Below, piece by piece: positions 1 through 6,039 of a stretch of 6,455 nt of DNA. Positions within the stretch are counted from its first letter, which is position 1. Every line of letters begins with the position of its first letter. This DNA comes from Halobacteriovorax sp. GTDB taxonomy: Bacteria > Bdellovibrionota > Bacteriovoracia > Bacteriovoracales > Bacteriovoracaceae. A program made the translations under genes and the position numbers. Where the stretch lies: positions 4,123 through 10,577 of the forward strand of contig NZAF01000030.1 in assembly GCA_002686115.1 (NCBI GenBank). The letters are read 5' to 3'. The notes below the pieces were generated by a model. That model was not told the origin of the DNA. It ran no database searches and saw nothing but the letters and a program-made list of their open reading frames with translations.

Positions 1-592
1 TTAAGATTGAAGAATACGCCCTCTTTCCAATTTCTGTTGGCTGTCGTGGGTTACCATTCTCATAATTTTCTGAAATAAAAGAAAAGAAACCTGATGAAAC
101 TTCCGCGCTCATGAATCTATTTTGTAGGTTAGTAAAAGAGTGGCGTCCCTTAATACTTAACACCTGTGTCTTACTTCCCTCACCCTCATAAGAAATAACA
201 AATTCACCATGATTAAACTTTAGTGATGCATTAATTGTCTGAACCTGAAAAGTTTCAGACTTTGGTTCTAGTGATTGAGTCCAAAGGTATCCAGATTTAA
301 GCTCAACAAGTCTATTCATTATTCTAACGTGACCTGAGCCTGAAAGATGGTATTGATTATCATAATAATCTTGAATCGTGGCAGACGCTCCTACCTCTGT
401 AAAAACCTCATCTAATTCATAAAGGTAATCACCCATATGTAATTGTTTCATAGTTCCATTAGCTAAAAGAAACACATTTCCCTTAGTTGCAGAAACAACT
501 CCACGAGGTGCTTTAGCATATACTGACAGGCTTAATAAAAAACTTGCGAGTAATATTTTAATTAGATTTGTACTTTTGAACAATTTTCTCAT
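1..592 (-). CDS. Exported FecR-domain protein, 3' end beyond window
   Basis: A reading frame opens with ATG at 592 and stays open to the window edge, giving at least 197 residues without a stop. Residues 1-26 look like a Sec signal peptide: basic MRKLFK, a hydrophobic stretch ILLASFLLSLS, then cleavage after VYA. Residues 30-135 follow the FecR-like beta-domain pattern (PF04773 type): a GVVSATKGNV opening, a KQLHMGDYL turn, EVFTEVGASATIQ, an HLSGSGHVRI strand, LKSGYLW, then FQVQTINASLKFNHGEFVI where families usually have a 'vkTPnA.a.vRGTeF' element. Residues 160-190 hold AEVSSGFFSFI and PRQPTEIG, as in other exported FecR proteins, and suggest the C terminus is near. There is no N-terminal anti-sigma segment, so a FecR-type sigma regulator is unlikely; a periplasmic or envelope role is inferred. 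The start lies 35 bases inside the preceding lipoprotein gene with no good Shine-Dalgarno, so translational coupling is likely. The exact function is unknown. Confidence 0.8.
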   Translation of the reverse strand, partial: MRKLFKSTNLIKILLASFLLSLSVYAKAPRGVVSATKGNVFLLANGTMKQLHMGDYLYELDEVFTEVGASATIQDYYDNQYHLSGSGHVRIMNRLVELKSGYLWTQSLEPKSETFQVQTINASLKFNHGEFVISYEGEGSKTQVLSIKGRHSFTNLQNRFMSAEVSSGFFSFISENYENGNPRQPTEIGKRAYSSIL

Positions 593-1259
593 AATGCTTA
601 CTCAAGATGTCATTCCACTCTGTGGTATTTCTATATTTTTTTCTAAATTCTTCTGCAACAGCAAAGAACTTTTCTTCTTTATTCTGTTTTAAATAAGTCA
701 TAGCAAGCCATAACTTTGAACCTAAGTAAAATTCTGAAGTTGGATGATTCGCAATGATCATTGAGAAATATTTCTCACTCCAGTCATAGTACTTACCTGC
801 TTCAAATGCTGCTACTCCTGCTTGAAAAAGGAACTTATCGTCAAGAGACTTACTTTGTGGAAAGTTATTTATATATGAATTAAAAAACTGTGCGCTTTTA
901 TCATAGTTTTTTGAATCAAATTCTTTCTCTGCAATTTTTACCATCTCTTCAGGCTTCCACTTGTAGACATCAAATTTGACAAGATCATTAGGATCGTTTC
1001 TCTTTATACTTGCAATCTCTCTCGCATTTTTCTCTTTCTTACTCTGAAGCTGTGTTTCTAGATAAAAATTCTTACTCTCAAGAGACTTAACCTCATACTT
1101 AAGTTTTACAATTTCAGCTTTTAGCGCCTTCTTTTCACGAGATAAAACAAGAACCTTATCTTCAAGAGAGTTTAATACTCTGGCCCTCTTTTCAACATGC
1201 TCAGTAAATCCACATGAAGTTAAAAGTCCTAATGTTGTAAATAAAAGTACTATTTTCAT
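558..1259 (-). CDS. Coiled-coil/TPR outer-membrane lipoprotein, CpoB/YbgF-like layout
   Basis: The 233-residue product starts with a lipoprotein signal peptide and a lipobox L13-T14-S15-C16, so Cys16 should be lipidated. Gly at the next position gives no Asp retention signal, so outer-membrane sorting is expected. Residues about 22-80 are rich in Lys, Glu and Leu with heptad spacing and should form a coiled coil. Residues about 103-210 form helical pairs resembling TPR repeats (AEKEFDSKNYDKSAQFFNSY, AFEAGKYYDWSEKYFSMII, LAMTYLKQNKEEKFFAVAE). Coiled coil plus TPR is the layout of CpoB/YbgF, and the TPR part also resembles BamD, but no tol, pal or bam gene is nearby and CpoB is not normally a lipoprotein, so function is not assigned. 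The start is supported by AAGGA at 1267-1271, seven bases before ATG. The FecR-domain gene begins inside its 3' end, which suggests the two products work together in the envelope. Confidence 0.85.
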   Translation of the reverse strand: MKIVLLFTTLGLLTSCGFTEHVEKRARVLNSLEDKVLVLSREKKALKAEIVKLKYEVKSLESKNFYLETQLQSKKEKNAREIASIKRNDPNDLVKFDVYKWKPEEMVKIAEKEFDSKNYDKSAQFFNSYINNFPQSKSLDDKFLFQAGVAAFEAGKYYDWSEKYFSMIIANHPTSEFYLGSKLWLAMTYLKQNKEEKFFAVAEEFRKKYRNTTEWNDILSKHYEKIVQKYKSN

Positions 1260-1304
1260 TTCTAAATCCTTAGGAAGTCGTATTCTTAAAAAGAAAAACT
1301 CCTC

Positions 1305-1325
1305 ATAACAGTTGTCTATTGTTAT
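1305..1325. repeat. Short inverted repeat upstream of lipoprotein gene
   Basis: ATAACA at 1305-1310 and TGTTAT at 1320-1325 are perfect 6-base inverted arms around a 9-base spacer, 21 bases in all, about two helical turns. It lies in the 139-base spacer between the lipoprotein gene and the BtuF-like gene. Read on the minus strand it touches a weak extended -10-like string TGTTATGAG (1310-1302). This geometry would suit a dimeric repressor, but arms this short in AT-rich DNA can occur by chance. I see no other clear signal in 1260-1398 apart from the Shine-Dalgarno at 1267-1271, and no convincing intrinsic terminator for the BtuF-like gene. Confidence 0.25.
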
Positions 1326-1398
1326 TTCGGCTTTAAAAGTGAATTGTTTAGATTTTTTTTAAATACTTGATAAAACGAGGCAAAAGCTTCCTGCTCAC

Positions 1399-2181
1399 CT
1401 ATTTAAAGTCTTTGAAAATTTCAATAATTTGATCGATTCCGCTCACTATTGGAGCTGGTCCAGGCTGTAGAAAGATTTCTGGCCGAAGCTCAATAACTCT
1501 CTTATTTTTAACGGCCCCGATACCAGAGTACCCTAATCGGTCTTTAATAGAAGCTATATCGACCTCTTTTCCACACCAACATGCTAAAATGAAATCAGGA
1601 TTTTTTTCAATAACTTCTTTATCGTCTACATAACGATCTTTTGCCATGGGACTATTTGATCTATCATGAAAGACGTTTTTCCCACCGCATAGTTCAACTA
1701 TTTCAGAAAACCATTCTATACCAGTAATTCTAGGTTCATCCCATTCTTCAATGTAGAAGCTTGGGCGTCTATCTAACGTCTTAGAAAAGTCTTTTGCCAT
1801 ATCAATCTTAGATCTTAATTCTTTAAGATATGCTCTTGTTTCTTTCTCTTTACCTACAAGATTACCAAGCATTTTCATATAATTAAAAATGCCATCAATA
1901 CTTCGATGATTAGCAATAAAGACATTTAGACCTTCGCCAATTAAGTCTTTAGCAAGATCCTTTTGAATATCTGAGAACCCTAATACTAAGTCAGGATCGA
2001 GAGCTTTAATCTTCTTAGTTGAACCATTGATAAAAGCACTTACTTTAGGAAGCTTCTTTGCTTCTTTTGGTCTTTGAACATATGCAGAGACTCCAACCAC
2101 TCGGTGCGCTTCCCCAATTGCAAATAAAAACTCAACAGCTTCCTCTGTGATACAAACAATTCTTTGAGGAAAATCGCTCAT
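1399..2181 (-). CDS. BtuF-like cobalamin/metal-chelate binding protein without signal peptide
   Basis: With the start at 2181 the product is 260 residues and matches the helical-backbone periplasmic-binding fold of BtuF/FepB-type proteins (COG0614). Landmarks are RIVCITEEAVEFLFAIGE at 7-24, HRVVGVSAYVQRP at 26-38, KLPKVSAF at 43-50, ALDPDLVLGFSDIQ at 60-73, IEEWDEPRITGIEWFSEIVE at 144-163, GGKNVF at 166-171, ACWCGKEVD at 200-208 and FLQPGPAPIVSGID at 237-250. The EEWDEP, CWCGK and LQPGPA signatures belong to a subfamily usually annotated as cobalamin-binding protein. Those proteins often lack a signal peptide, as here, so a classical periplasmic ABC role is doubtful. No permease, ATPase, TonB receptor or cobalamin riboswitch lies in the window. 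An in-frame ATG at 2313 would add 44 residues, but they match nothing in the family, have an acidic N terminus, and the likely promoter lies within them. The ligand is inferred from family only. Confidence 0.85.
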   Translation of the reverse strand: MSDFPQRIVCITEEAVEFLFAIGEAHRVVGVSAYVQRPKEAKKLPKVSAFINGSTKKIKALDPDLVLGFSDIQKDLAKDLIGEGLNVFIANHRSIDGIFNYMKMLGNLVGKEKETRAYLKELRSKIDMAKDFSKTLDRRPSFYIEEWDEPRITGIEWFSEIVELCGGKNVFHDRSNSPMAKDRYVDDKEVIEKNPDFILACWCGKEVDIASIKDRLGYSGIGAVKNKRVIELRPEIFLQPGPAPIVSGIDQIIEIFKDFK

Positions 2182-2186
2182 ATTCT

Positions 2187-2191
2187 CTCCT
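2187..2191 (-). promoter_or_regulatory. Shine-Dalgarno that fixes the BtuF-like start at 2181
   Basis: AGGAG read on the minus strand (2191 to 2187) lies five bases before the ATG at 2181. It is the best ribosome binding site near this gene, and the protein family match begins five residues later. It favours this start over the in-frame ATG at 2313. Confidence 0.75.
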
Positions 2192-2254
2192 AAATTCGAT
2201 AAATTTTGCCAGTCATGATCCTGATCAAGGTAAACACTCTCACACAAATTTATA

Positions 2255-2285
2255 ATAATAAAGATATAAGTAAAATCTTCGTCAA
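2255..2285 (-). promoter_or_regulatory. Candidate sigma70-type promoter for BtuF-like gene
   Basis: On the minus strand TTGACG (2285-2280, five of six consensus bases) is followed by TATTAT (2260-2255, five of six) with a 19-base spacer, or by TTTATT (2262-2257) with 17 bases. Transcription would start near 2248, leaving a leader of about 65 bases before the ATG at 2181. The leader is far too short for a cobalamin riboswitch. The surroundings are very AT-rich, so the exact -10 is uncertain. Confidence 0.4.
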
Positions 2286-2319
2286 AATCTTGTCCATAAC
2301 TACAAAAATGCACATTTTT

Positions 2320-2328
2320 TGATAAGAT
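2320..2328 (+). promoter_or_regulatory. Candidate extended -10 promoter for dsbD
   Basis: TGATAAGAT matches the extended -10 form TGn-TAnnAT, with TG at 2320-2321 and TAAGAT at 2323-2328. No clear -35 is seen at 16-18 bases upstream, which extended -10 promoters can tolerate. The start point would be near 2335, about 23 bases before the dsbD ATG. It resembles TGATATAAT before the histidine kinase gene. Confidence 0.4.
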
Positions 2329-2357
2329 AGATTCGAAAAACTTAAAATAGGAAATTC

Positions 2358-4601
2358 ATGAAATCGATATCTCGTCTATTTTTCTTTATCTTAATATTAA
2401 TTAATATTAGTTTAAAAGCTCAAACACCAAACGGTTCAGATCTCGCTAAAATTAGCGTTAATGTATTTGATTCAGGCTCTGATAAATACCTGTCAGTCTC
2501 TCTCAAAAATGAGAAGAAATGGCATACATATTGGGCAAATCCAGGAGATGCAGGTTTACCTACTGAGATAAGCTTTGCTGTTGATGGAAAAAAAATTAAT
2601 ACTGATCTTCTAGAATGGCCAACGCCTAAAAAATATATTGAAGCAGGTGATCTTTTAACAATAGGATACAGTGGACTTCATTCATTTTTTTATAAAATAA
2701 ATCAAAACTTTCAAAAACAAATTGAAAATAAAGAATTAACTATTCATTCAAAATATCTCATTTGTAAAAATATATGTATTCCTGGTGAAAAGAAGGTAAC
2801 AGGTACCTACGCAAACAATAGCTTTAATACGAAAATGAATGACTTTTCGATGAGTACAAATGAATTAACAAGTGAGTTTACTAAAGTTCCAGTTACACAA
2901 AAGGCACCTGATGATTTAGATATTAGTCTTATCAAATACGACAGAGGTCTAGCATTAGTTTATCAATTTAATGGTAATCCAAAAGAAGCCATTTCAAATC
3001 TATACACTTTAACTCCTTATCCACAAGTGCCATTCGCCTTTAAAAGAGAAACACTTTACAAAGACAAAAAGGGAAATTCATACGCTCTTTATACCATTGA
3101 TTGGGATGGTGAATTTATGGAGCCAGAAATACATCTACCTAATGACGGTATTTTCAAAACTCCATATCAATTGAAATTCCTATTTAATGATCCTATTAAT
3201 AAGAAGGTTTATACGATAGAAAAAACATTTGATAATTTTAAAGTCGGTGTTGAGAAGAATTTCAAAGACCTTTTTTCTGGACTAACTCCAATAAAAATAA
3301 ATGAAAAAATAGATACTGATAATGACTCTAATGATAATCCAGATAATCAAGAACAAAGTAAAAATAATTTATCCGATACAAACTCTTCAAATAAACTCGT
3401 TTATTTTTTCTTTATGGCATTGATTGGTGGCCTCATTCTCAATATCATGCCTTGCGTTCTACCTGTTATTTCAATAAAACTTTTTGGCCTAGTGACTCAT
3501 TCAGGAGAAAGCAAAAAGTCAATTTTTAAACATAATATGGCATATTCTTTGGGAGTCATCTTTACATTCTTTGTCCTCGCTTCAGTAGTCATCTTACTTA
3601 AAGGAGCTGGTGAACAAGTAGGATGGGGATTTCAACTTCAATCCCCTCTTTTTGTCGCCATCATGATCTTTGTTATATTCGTCATGGCCCTTAATATGTT
3701 TGGCCTTTTTGAGTTTAGAACACCTGGTGGATCAAAACTTGGCAGTATGGAATTAAAAGATACATTTCTAGGAGATTTCTTTGGAGGAGTGCTTGCAACT
3801 ATTCTTTCAACTCCTTGCTCAGCACCATTTTTAGGTACGGCACTAACATTTGCTTTTAGTGAATCAAATACAGTCATATTCTTAATTTTCTTCTCAATTG
3901 GCCTAGGACTTGCCCTACCATTTATTCTAACGGCGTTCTTTCCTGTCCTCATAAACTTCTTACCAAAGCCGGGTATGTGGATGGAGCATGTTAAGAAGTT
4001 TTTAGCACTCACTCTTATTCTTACAACTTTATGGCTACTTGATGTCTTCTTATCTTTAACGGGATCTCAATTAGCTCTTTTTAAAATGAATACAGCTCTA
4101 ACTCTTATCTTTTTTGTATTTTATGTAAGAGCAAAAGTAACAAAGAGCTTTATACTAAGTTCTCTTTTAGTTATTCCAATGCTTCTTCTCTTTTATCAGT
4201 CTTCAACAACAAAGGTCGCTGTTTCTTCAAATTCTGGCTCATCTATTTTAAATGAAAAAGCAAGTGAAGGGCTGCCATGGAAAGCCTGGAGTGAAGAGGA
4301 AATGAATAAACATATGAATGATAAAAGCCTCACTTTTATAGACTTTACTGCAAAATGGTGTATCACTTGTAAAGTAAATGAAAAACTTGTTCTTGATACA
4401 GATAGTTTTAAATCACTTGTTAAAGAGAAAAATATGAAGCTTCTTTTAGGTGACTGGACGAGAAGAGATCCTATCATTGGTGAATGGTTAAAGAAGAACG
4501 GCTCAGTTGGTGTTCCGGCGTATTTTGTTATTAACTCAAAGGGTGAACTTATTCGTCTAGGTGAGACTATCACCATCGATAAAATAAGAAACTCTCTTTA
4601 A
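2358..4601 (+). CDS. dsbD: Thiol:disulfide interchange protein DsbD (ScsB-like type)
   Basis: This inner-membrane protein passes electrons from cytoplasmic thioredoxin to periplasmic thiol proteins through three cysteine pairs, all present here in 747 residues. Residues 1-21 are a signal peptide ending SLKA. The N-terminal periplasmic domain (about 22-305) has the family signature WHTYWANPGDAGLP (55-68) and a redox pair C136-x3-C140 in SKYLICKNICIPG. That spacing fits the COG4233/ScsB type rather than E. coli DsbD, where the pair is five residues apart. An Asn/Asp/Ser-rich linker spans 313-345. About eight membrane segments run from 347 to 613, with Cys366 in NIMPCVLP and Cys487 in LSTPCSAP as the membrane pair. 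The C-terminal thioredoxin domain (about 635-747) has FTAKWCITCK (C668, C671) and the cis-proline loop GVP (P720). AGGA at 2349-2352 lies five bases before the ATG. Partner proteins such as DsbC, ScsC or cytochrome-c factors are not in the window, so its client is unknown. Confidence 0.93.
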   Translation: MKSISRLFFFILILINISLKAQTPNGSDLAKISVNVFDSGSDKYLSVSLKNEKKWHTYWANPGDAGLPTEISFAVDGKKINTDLLEWPTPKKYIEAGDLLTIGYSGLHSFFYKINQNFQKQIENKELTIHSKYLICKNICIPGEKKVTGTYANNSFNTKMNDFSMSTNELTSEFTKVPVTQKAPDDLDISLIKYDRGLALVYQFNGNPKEAISNLYTLTPYPQVPFAFKRETLYKDKKGNSYALYTIDWDGEFMEPEIHLPNDGIFKTPYQLKFLFNDPINKKVYTIEKTFDNFKVGVEKNFKDLFSGLTPIKINEKIDTDNDSNDNPDNQEQSKNNLSDTNSSNKLVYFFFMALIGGLILNIMPCVLPVISIKLFGLVTHSGESKKSIFKHNMAYSLGVIFTFFVLASVVILLKGAGEQVGWGFQLQSPLFVAIMIFVIFVMALNMFGLFEFRTPGGSKLGSMELKDTFLGDFFGGVLATILSTPCSAPFLGTALTFAFSESNTVIFLIFFSIGLGLALPFILTAFFPVLINFLPKPGMWMEHVKKFLALTLILTTLWLLDVFLSLTGSQLALFKMNTALTLIFFVFYVRAKVTKSFILSSLLVIPMLLLFYQSSTTKVAVSSNSGSSILNEKASEGLPWKAWSEEEMNKHMNDKSLTFIDFTAKWCITCKVNEKLVLDTDSFKSLVKEKNMKLLLGDWTRRDPIIGEWLKKNGSVGVPAYFVINSKGELIRLGETITIDKIRNSL
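2392..2409. repeat. 18-base perfect palindrome inside dsbD signal-peptide codons
   Basis: TAATATTAATTAATATTA is its own reverse complement and lies 34-51 bases into dsbD, within codons for the hydrophobic Ile/Leu/Asn part of the signal peptide. It may simply follow from AT-rich codons for ILINI. In RNA it could form only a weak 7-pair A-U stem with a four-base loop. No function is shown. Confidence 0.35.
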
Positions 4602-4619
4602 CATCTAAAAACAAAGGGG

Positions 4620-5654
4620 TTACTCTATTTCAAATTTTGCCGGCGTATTCATAAGCATAGTGATAACTTCATTCGCTGGTACTTCATTATAGAGCACTTC
4701 ATAAAGTCCATTAAAAATTCGTGCACGTATTTCATACTTCTCTGATAACAAATGTGCGGCTTTTGTAGTCTTATAACCTTCTACAACAGTTCTTTGAGAA
4801 TTGATAATCTCTATTGGTTTTCTACCCTTGGCTATCTCTAAACCAAATTGCTTATTTCTAGAAAGTCCACCAGTTGTCGTAAGAATCAAGTCCCCCATTC
4901 CAGACAGACCGTAGAAAGTTTCAGGTCTAGCATTATAAACTTTCCCAAAACGAAGCATCTCAACAATACCTCTTGTTATCATCGCAGCTCTTGTATTGTG
5001 GTTATAGCCAAAGCCTTCAATGATCCCACCTGCTATAGCAAGAACATTTTTAAGTGCTCCTCCTAATAAAATCCCTTTGACATCATATGAAGGAAGCGCC
5101 TTAAAGTATGAAGTATCTAACATATGTGAAATCTGACTTAGAACCTTTCGAGAGCGACCACCTATTGTCACTAATGTGATCTGCTCTTGCATAATCTCTT
5201 TTGCAAAACTTGGTCCTGATAAAAAGGTAATCAAATCTCTATAATGTGGAAAGTAATCAAAGAATAAGTCGTCACTAAGCTCAAGAGTTTCTGAGTCAAT
5301 TCCTTTTGAAAGTGAAATAAGAGGTATCCCTCTTTGAAAGTACTTCTCAAAACGATCAAAATTCTCTTCAAAAAATGGTTTAATCCCCGCAGTAGGTAGC
5401 CCAGAGACTAATAATTGAATATCTTGATCAAAGTCATCATCAAGCTCATCCCATTCAAGCACCGCCTGAATATTCTCTTTAAGTTTGATCCCTTTTAAAT
5501 AAACTGAATTCTCACGATCATTATTAATAGCATCGTACACATCTTTGCTCCTTACTTTTAAAACAACTTTTTCAAAGCGGTCTGCAAGAATTGATGCTAG
5601 AGATGTACCAAATGCACCTGCTCCTACTACCAGAGCATTTTTATAAGTAATCAT
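4620..5654 (-). CDS. gpsA: Glycerol-3-phosphate dehydrogenase [NAD(P)+]
   Basis: GpsA reduces dihydroxyacetone phosphate to sn-glycerol 3-phosphate in the cytoplasm, supplying the backbone for phospholipids. The 344 residues are full length for the family. The N-terminal Rossmann domain has the dinucleotide loop VVGAGAFGTSLA (9-20). SKGID with Lys117 (116-120) and GPSFAKE (147-153) line the active site. The helical C-terminal domain has GGALKNVLAIAGG with the expected catalytic Lys202, NTRAAMITRG with Arg223 (220-229), GLSGMGDLILT (249-259) and VVEGYKTT (290-297). No key residue is missing. The start at 5654 is supported by a strong GGAGG at 5659-5663. The gene follows the DUF493 gene by only 19 bases on the same strand, so the two are probably co-transcribed. 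Its stop lies 18 bases from the stop of convergent dsbD, with no recognisable intrinsic terminator between them. Confidence 0.97.
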   Translation of the reverse strand: MITYKNALVVGAGAFGTSLASILADRFEKVVLKVRSKDVYDAINNDRENSVYLKGIKLKENIQAVLEWDELDDDFDQDIQLLVSGLPTAGIKPFFEENFDRFEKYFQRGIPLISLSKGIDSETLELSDDLFFDYFPHYRDLITFLSGPSFAKEIMQEQITLVTIGGRSRKVLSQISHMLDTSYFKALPSYDVKGILLGGALKNVLAIAGGIIEGFGYNHNTRAAMITRGIVEMLRFGKVYNARPETFYGLSGMGDLILTTTGGLSRNKQFGLEIAKGRKPIEIINSQRTVVEGYKTTKAAHLLSEKYEIRARIFNGLYEVLYNEVPANEVITMLMNTPAKFEIE

Positions 5655-5673
5655 TTATCCTCCAGAAATTATT

Positions 5674-5928
5674 CTATAGAGACATGATACCAGATAATTT
5701 AGAAACTTTTTGATAAATAGTGATGACTTCCTCGGAAGCGCTAATTTCGACATTAAAAGTATAACTTATAAATTTACCAGTTTTTGAAGGTCTTTCTTCG
5801 CAAGGTTTCTGACCAACAAGCTCGGTTAAGTCTTCGCGATGAGAATCATTTCCAACAAATTTAAATTTGTAGATTGAAGGCCAAGTATACTGATCATCTA
5901 AAAGGGATTGTAATTTATCTAAATTCAT
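5674..5928 (-). CDS. DUF493 (YbeD-family) small protein
   Basis: The 84-residue product matches the DUF493/YbeD family (PF04359), small cytoplasmic proteins with an ACT-like alpha-beta fold and no settled function. Visible landmarks are WPSIYKFKFVG (16-26), the central ERPSKTGKFISYTFNVEISA (45-64) with the family's RPS-x-x-GK-[YF]-x-S-x-T core, then SEEVITIYQKVSKLSGIMSL (65-84), where the family usually has 'iYe.l....gv..v'. The length is normal and the ATG at 5928 leaves the expected short N-terminal helix before the first strand. No Shine-Dalgarno precedes this ATG: the bases upstream read AAAAATGGCCT. A promoter just upstream would start the RNA at the ATG itself, so leaderless translation is possible. 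It is the first gene of a likely operon with gpsA; a functional link to lipid precursor synthesis is only suggested by this position. Confidence 0.88.
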   Translation of the reverse strand: MNLDKLQSLLDDQYTWPSIYKFKFVGNDSHREDLTELVGQKPCEERPSKTGKFISYTFNVEISASEEVITIYQKVSKLSGIMSL

Positions 5929-5934
5929 AGGCCA

Positions 5935-5963
5935 TTTTTAACGAATGCAACACCTTGTGTCAA
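5935..5963 (-). promoter_or_regulatory. Sigma70-type promoter for DUF493-gpsA operon
   Basis: A perfect TTGACA -35 (5963-5958) is followed, after a 17-base spacer, by TAAAAA (5940-5935; four of six -10 bases). The expected start, about seven bases past the -10, falls at 5928, the A of the DUF493 ATG. This agrees with the absence of a Shine-Dalgarno and predicts a leaderless or almost leaderless message. The -35 is strong evidence; the -10 is only moderate. Confidence 0.55.
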
Positions 5964-5998
5964 GGCAAAAAGTATTCTTAAACTCAATGGTAAATATT

Positions 5999-6007
5999 TG
6001 ATATAAT
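5999..6007 (+). promoter_or_regulatory. Extended -10 promoter for histidine kinase gene
   Basis: TGATATAAT contains TG at 5999-6000, one base, then a perfect TATAAT at 6002-6007. The -35 region is weak (TTAAAC at 5978-5983, 18-base spacer), which is usual for extended -10 promoters. The start point would be near 6014, leaving about 26 bases before the ATG at 6040. It is divergent from the DUF493-gpsA promoter, with the two core elements about 35 bases apart. Confidence 0.65.
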
Positions 6008-6039
6008 ATAGCTAAATAAGAATAAGTACTGGATTAATT

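Noticed and set aside
1340..1398. Intrinsic terminator after the BtuF-like gene
   Set aside because: A loose pairing of GAGCA with TGCCTC followed by GTTTTATC on the minus strand needs a bulge and has no proper U-run; too weak to call.
2182..2313. Signal peptide or lipobox in the upstream extension of the BtuF-like gene
   Set aside because: The N terminus is acidic (DFDEDF) and the residue before the cysteine in IINLC is Leu, which does not fit a lipobox; the family match begins only after 2181.
2182..2357. Cobalamin riboswitch upstream of the BtuF-like gene
   Set aside because: The predicted leader is only about 65 bases, with no B12-box-like sequence or space for the roughly 200-base element.
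3638..4012. Open frame of 124 codons antisense to the membrane core of dsbD
   Set aside because: It lies wholly opposite a well-supported gene, shows no family features, and its residues mirror the DsbD codons; a shadow frame.
4560..4574. Hairpin GGTGA-GACTA-TCACC near the dsbD stop
   Set aside because: The five-base stem is inside coding sequence and is not followed by a T-run on either strand, so it is not an intrinsic terminator.
4196..4576. Open frame of 126 codons antisense to the thioredoxin domain of dsbD
   Set aside because: It is entirely opposite the conserved WCITCK region, with no recognisable motif or ribosome binding site of note; a shadow frame.
4848..5066. Open frame of 72 codons on the plus strand inside gpsA
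   Set aside because: It lies opposite conserved GpsA active-site codons, and its Ser/Cys/Asn-rich product resembles no protein family; a shadow frame.
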